A stretch of DNA of 9,761 nucleotides from Pseudomonadota bacterium (lineage in GTDB: Bacteria > Pseudomonadota > Alphaproteobacteria > Acetobacterales > Acetobacteraceae): assembly GCA_021845835.1 (NCBI GenBank), contig JAJZVE010000125.1, forward strand, positions 1 through 9,761. Direction: 5' to 3'. The stretch's first letter is position 1, and every line of letters starts with the position of its first letter. Shown here piece after piece: positions 6,576-9,761 of this stretch. The translations under genes and the position numbers were made by a program. The notes below the pieces were generated by a model that saw nothing but the letters and a program-made list of their open reading frames with translations, searched no databases and was not told the origin of the DNA.

Positions 6576-6737
6576 GCTGCGAGTTCCGATAAATGACGCT
6601 GCTGCCTAGCTTCCCTCCCTACCGGTAACAGCTAGGTTGCAGCGCCCGTCGCCCAACCCCTACCGCAGTGCGATCCACGGCTTCTAGCGCGTCGAAACCC
6701 TCGCGCTACCCCCTTGCGGGCGCGGGACGCTCGACTG
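6576..6737 (-). other. Spacer between first and second GT87 genes
   Basis: This 162-bp gap separates two paralogous genes on the same strand. It contains an inverted repeat, TAGCGCG and CGCGCTA (6685-6708, 10-nt loop), downstream of the first gene's stop, without a T-run. It could be a partial terminator or an mRNA processing site, or the gap may hold a separate promoter for the second and third genes. I see no gene in it. Confidence 0.4.
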
Positions 6738-7997
6738 TCATGATCGCCTGGCTGGGCTGGCGGCGTCGCTGCGGTCGCTGGTGGCCGCGATTCGTCGGAC
6801 GATCATGCCGAAGAACAAGGCGAGCGGCACTACCCCCAAAGGTGTGCGCACGGGGTTTAAGATAATGAGCAGTGGCAGGGCCATCACCAGGATGAGCAAT
6901 ATAAGTTCCCCTGTCCCGAACGGCTCATTGCCTTGGTTCCGGTCGATGACGACTGCGAGAACCGCGTAACTGACCATCGGCAGATCGTAGAATACCGCAT
7001 ACGGCGTCGCAAGAAACGTGCCCACCATCAGCGCTGCCGCTCCCAACAAGGTGAAACCTTGTCGAAAGGACACCCACACCGCACCCATGGCGACGACAGC
7101 CGCAGCGAGCTGTGCAAGATCAGTACTCACCAAGCCAGCTCCGGACACCCTGAATGCCGCCGCCACGGTGGGATCGACACGCTGTAACGCCGGGAAATTC
7201 GTGACAAACCGCGACACACCCGCCAGCGCGAACGGCAGGCGCAGCCAAGCCGTCCAACCGAATGCCACGCCGCTGGCAATCACACTGGCGATCACCGTGG
7301 TTGCGGCGGTAGCGAGGCAGCGCCATTGCCGGGCCGAGATCAAGGCTACTGGCACCAGCAGGCCGAATTGCGGTTTGAATGCGGCCAGACCGAAGAGCAC
7401 TCCGGCCAGGGCCGGCCTCCGGTCGGCCAGACGGCAGCCACCAATCATGAAGGCAGCGACCAGCAAAGAAACCTGACCGTAGTACATCGCGGCAAGCGTG
7501 CTCGGTGTCACTACGCTCAGCGTCGCGATGGATGGCCCCCAAGGTCGGTGCCAGCACGCCCAGCCATATAGAATCACGCTGACGCCGAGCCAGAGCAGCA
7601 GCCCGCCTGCCGGGGGTAGCAAAGCCAGCGGCCAGATCAGCAGGAGCAGGGACGGCGGATAGGCGAAGGGCAGATAGCCCGCTGTTGCACTGATCACATT
7701 GTGCTCGAACGCAAAGAGCGCATGCGGGTTATAGATCAAGGCCGCGGGTGTGTTGACGTGGATAAACTTCGACCAACTCCAGAACAGGGCGATCTTATTC
7801 ACGTGATCCAGGACGTTGCCACGCAGCTCCCCGATGATCGCCGTGATGACCGCGAATGCCAAAAGAATACAGGCGACAACCAAAATCCCGAACAGGAACC
7901 GCGTCTTGCGGTCCTGCGTCCGCCAAACCGGCAGGCGCGGTAGTGACTGGCGCCGGAGCCGAACGGCGCTGCTGATCGTGCGTTCGAAGTCCGACAT
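6738..7997 (-). CDS. GT87 (DUF2029) membrane glycosyltransferase, first in the array
   Basis: This 419-residue polytopic protein has a basic cytoplasmic N-terminus (residues 1-33, many Arg) and a first helix at about 34-55. The external loop holds GNVLDHVNKIALFWSW (60-75) and ALIYNPHALFAFEH (86-99). The GT87 signature YLPFAYPPSLLLLIWPLALLP starts at 108. Then come YYGQVSLLVAAFMIGGCRL, AFKPQFG and ATPYAVFYDLP (Y337-D338). The only acidic residue in the first loop near the WSW motif, D64, lies further from the tryptophan than D67 or D68 in the other two, with N67 nearer their position, so the donor site may differ. The start at 7997 has AAAGG at good spacing. It follows hpnD on the same strand after 102 bp and could belong to the same transcript. 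Confidence 0.85.
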   Translation of the reverse strand: MSDFERTISSAVRLRRQSLPRLPVWRTQDRKTRFLFGILVVACILLAFAVITAIIGELRGNVLDHVNKIALFWSWSKFIHVNTPAALIYNPHALFAFEHNVISATAGYLPFAYPPSLLLLIWPLALLPPAGGLLLWLGVSVILYGWACWHRPWGPSIATLSVVTPSTLAAMYYGQVSLLVAAFMIGGCRLADRRPALAGVLFGLAAFKPQFGLLVPVALISARQWRCLATAATTVIASVIASGVAFGWTAWLRLPFALAGVSRFVTNFPALQRVDPTVAAAFRVSGAGLVSTDLAQLAAAVVAMGAVWVSFRQGFTLLGAAALMVGTFLATPYAVFYDLPMVSYAVLAVVIDRNQGNEPFGTGELILLILVMALPLLIILNPVRTPLGVVPLALFFGMIVRRIAATSDRSDAASPARRS

Positions 7998-8099
7998 CGG
8001 AGGCCTTTCGCTGGGGACCTATCTTCTCGTCCCCCTCGGGGAGCGCGCGTGGGACAGCGCCACCATCCCCCCCGCCCGGTAACAACCCCGTTTCAGCCC
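7998..8099 (-). other. Spacer between hpnD and the GT87 array
   Basis: This 102-bp region contains a weak hairpin, TCCCC-CTC-GGGGA (8030-8042), and a C-rich run on the plus strand. No terminator with a U-run is visible, so transcripts from hpnCD may continue into the GT87 genes. No promoter is convincing by eye. Confidence 0.35.
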
Positions 8100-8975
8100 C
8101 TACCCCACCCCGTACCGCAGCAGAATCCCCACCTTCCGCCAGCGCGACACCCGCACCGGCCGGTCCACCCGCGCCCACCCCCGCCGCTCCAGCGCCGCCA
8201 GCACCGCCCGGTACGTCGCCCCCATCAGCCGCGCCGGCTTCATCGCCCGCCGGTCGCAGCGCGCCATCCCCGCCCAAGCCTCGGCGAAATACCCATGCGC
8301 CAGCCCCGCCACCCGCGCGCACACGCGCGCCAACCCCGGCGAGGCCAGCGCGCCGGCCGGATCCAGCGGCACCCCCTCCGCCTCCAGCCACTCCCGCGGC
8401 AGATAGAGCCGCCCCCGCGCCGCATCCTCCGCCACGTCACGCAGGATGTTCGTCAGTTGCAGCGCCCGCCCCAGCGCGAACGCCACCCGGTCCGCCGCCG
8501 GCGAACTATCCCCGAACGCCCGCACCGACAGCCGCCCCACCGCCGCCGCCACCCGGTCGCAGTAAAGATCGAGCGTCGCCAGGTCCGGCGCCACGATCAC
8601 CGTCTCGGCATCCATCTGCATGCCGTCGATCACCGCGACGAAATCCTCGGCCCGCAGCCCGTAGCGCGCCACCGCCGCCAGCAGCACGCGCGTCACCGGC
8701 CCGTCCGCCTCGCCGCGATACAGCCCCGCAATCCGCGCCCGCCAGGCCGCCAGCAGCGGCACCTTCCCGGCAAAATCGCCTTCGTCATCGACGATGTCGT
8801 CCACCTCGCGGCAGAACGCATAGACCGCATACATCGCCGCCCGCCGGTCCGCCGGCAGCACCCGCATGCCGCGATAGAACGAGGTCCCGGCGGCGCGCAC
8901 GATCGCCTCCACCGCCGCCAGATCGCCGGGCGCGGCCCCCAACGGCGTTCCCAAGGGAGGTCCGGGCGTGCTCAT
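8100..8975 (-). CDS. hpnD: Presqualene diphosphate synthase HpnD
   Basis: This 291-residue member of the squalene/phytoene synthase family probably condenses two farnesyl diphosphates to presqualene diphosphate, the first step of the HpnDCE route to squalene and hopanoids. It has both Asp-rich Mg-diphosphate motifs: REVDDIVDDE (56-65, D59 and D63) and NILRDVAEDAARGR (176-189, D180 and D184). GMQMDAE (118-124), YCDRVAAAVGRLSV (138-151) and RLYLP (189-193) follow the family pattern. FYRGMRVLP near residue 33-41 is the usual HpnD N-terminus (SFY..MR.L). The start at 8975 overlaps the hpnC stop by ATGA; the frame stays open further upstream only over hpnC. HpnD rather than phytoene synthase is favoured by the adjacent hpnC. 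Length is normal. No hpnE follows. Confidence 0.92.
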   Translation of the reverse strand: MSTPGPPLGTPLGAAPGDLAAVEAIVRAAGTSFYRGMRVLPADRRAAMYAVYAFCREVDDIVDDEGDFAGKVPLLAAWRARIAGLYRGEADGPVTRVLLAAVARYGLRAEDFVAVIDGMQMDAETVIVAPDLATLDLYCDRVAAAVGRLSVRAFGDSSPAADRVAFALGRALQLTNILRDVAEDAARGRLYLPREWLEAEGVPLDPAGALASPGLARVCARVAGLAHGYFAEAWAGMARCDRRAMKPARLMGATYRAVLAALERRGWARVDRPVRVSRWRKVGILLRYGVG

Positions 8976-9760
8976 CGCAGAAACCCGAGCGCGCCCAGCC
9001 CGGCCAGGACCGCGTCGATCCGCGTCAGCTTCACCCGCCGCGCGATCGGATCGCCTTTCCGCAGCCGTCCCGCCAGCCGGTGCGCGAGCCCCACGATCAT
9101 CGCCGTCTCCAGCCGCAGCCGCCGCCCGCGCACCCGCCGCGGCAGATCGCGTCCCAGCATGTTCAGGTCGTCCACCCGGTCGAGCAGCGCATCGAACACC
9201 GCGCGCAGCGCCGGCGTGGCCGCCGGCCGGTGCAGGTCCTCGATCGTCGCCCGGTAGCGCGCCAGCAGGTTTCCCGGCAGGTAGCAGCGATCGAGTTCGG
9301 CCAGATCGCCCGCGCAATCCTGCAGATGGTTCAACACCTGCAAGGACGTGCACAACGCGTCCGAGGGTCCCCAGGTCGTGCGGCCCTCGCCATGCAACTC
9401 CAGCACGTAGCGCCCGACCGGCATCGCCGAATAGCGGCAATAATCCTGCAAATCCCGCCAATCCGCATAGCCGCGGCCGATCGCGTCGCGACGGAACGCC
9501 ACCAGCAGATCGGTCGCATGCACCGCGCTCACCCCTGTCGCGGCCAGACTCGCGCGCAGGCGGGCGGCGCTCGGCGAACCGTCGTCGGCCAGCCCCAGCA
9601 GCACCGCCTCCATCACGTCCAGCCGCGCCACCTTGTCCTCCGGCGTCAGCACCGGACTGTCGGCGATGTCGTCGGCATTGCGGGCGAAGGCGTAATACGC
9701 ATGCACATGCGCCCGCAGGTCGCGACGGATCAGGACCGAGCCGACGGGGAAGTTCTCGTC
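8972..9760 (-). CDS. hpnC: Hydroxysqualene synthase HpnC, N-terminus cut by window edge
   Basis: There are 262 visible residues of a squalene/phytoene synthase family enzyme that converts presqualene diphosphate to hydroxysqualene. The visible part begins DENFPVGSVLI, the characteristic HpnC N-terminal motif (ENFPV), so roughly 20-25 residues are missing beyond the right edge. Asp-rich motif 1 is ARNADDIADS (visible 26-35: D30, D31, D34) and motif 2 is NHLQDCAGD (144-152: D148, D152). YSAMPVGRYVLELHG (110-124) is also typical and differs from the matching stretch of HpnD. An internal GTG at 9706 could be mistaken for the start, but the ENFPV motif lies upstream of it and in frame. The gene is translationally coupled to hpnD by ATGA. 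The shift from DVAED to DCAGD in motif 2 helps separate it from HpnD. Confidence 0.92.
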   Translation of the reverse strand, partial: DENFPVGSVLIRRDLRAHVHAYYAFARNADDIADSPVLTPEDKVARLDVMEAVLLGLADDGSPSAARLRASLAATGVSAVHATDLLVAFRRDAIGRGYADWRDLQDYCRYSAMPVGRYVLELHGEGRTTWGPSDALCTSLQVLNHLQDCAGDLAELDRCYLPGNLLARYRATIEDLHRPAATPALRAVFDALLDRVDDLNMLGRDLPRRVRGRRLRLETAMIVGLAHRLAGRLRKGDPIARRVKLTRIDAVLAGLGALGFLR

Positions 9761-9761
9761 G

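Noticed and set aside
8030..8042. Terminator after hpnD
   Set aside because: The hairpin has only a 5-bp stem and no U-run on the coding strand, so it was not called as a terminator.
8049..9257. Plus-strand open frame of 402 residues
   Set aside because: It is Pro/Arg/His-rich and antisense to hpnD and hpnC, a typical shadow of high-GC coding sequence.
8976..9461. Fusion of hpnD with 162 extra N-terminal residues
   Set aside because: The extension lies wholly in another frame over hpnC, and HpnD family length and N-terminal pattern fit the 8975 start.

Overview
The window is very GC-rich with strongly GC-biased third positions. It carries Tad-type pilus genes beside hopanoid genes (hpnC, hpnD). 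This fits an alphaproteobacterium, possibly an Acetobacteraceae or other Rhodospirillales member. The lineage is inferred from gene content and composition only.

Layout from left to right. (1) 1-2106, minus strand: the start of a Tad/Flp pilus locus. Read in the coding direction it holds a divergent Flp pilin (flp3, 2106-1894), a Flp pilin (flp2, 1567-1373), a decayed tadV-flp chimera (1268-1024), a second near-identical Flp pilin (flp1, 762-568), and a TadV/CpaA prepilin peptidase running off the left edge. The flp2 and flp1 units are tandem copies that share their leader, the pilin, a GC-rich hairpin spacer and the tadV start. (2) 2321-3837, plus strand: a soluble family 2 glycosyltransferase overlapping by ATGA with a VTT-domain (DedA/TVP38-like) membrane protein. 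(3) 7997-3964, minus strand: three paralogous polytopic GT87 (DUF2029) glycosyltransferases in a row, the last two overlapping by ATGA. (4) 9760-8100, minus strand: hpnC (cut by the right edge) and hpnD, again joined by ATGA, for the first steps of squalene/hopanoid synthesis. No hpnE follows hpnD in the window.

How the genes may work together. TadV would cleave the Flp prepilins at the conserved Gly-Val bond. A GT2 enzyme of the dolichol-phosphate-sugar-synthase type could charge a polyprenyl phosphate carrier with sugar. The VTT protein could help that carrier, or another lipid, across the inner membrane. GT87 enzymes of known function (for example mycobacterial PimE) use polyprenyl-phosphate sugars on the periplasmic face. 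The middle of the window therefore reads as a candidate lipid-carrier-dependent surface glycosylation module. Its acceptor (glycolipid, hopanoid, polysaccharide or pilin) cannot be told from sequence. The most unusual structure seen directly is the flp-tadV tandem duplication with its in-frame chimeric relic.
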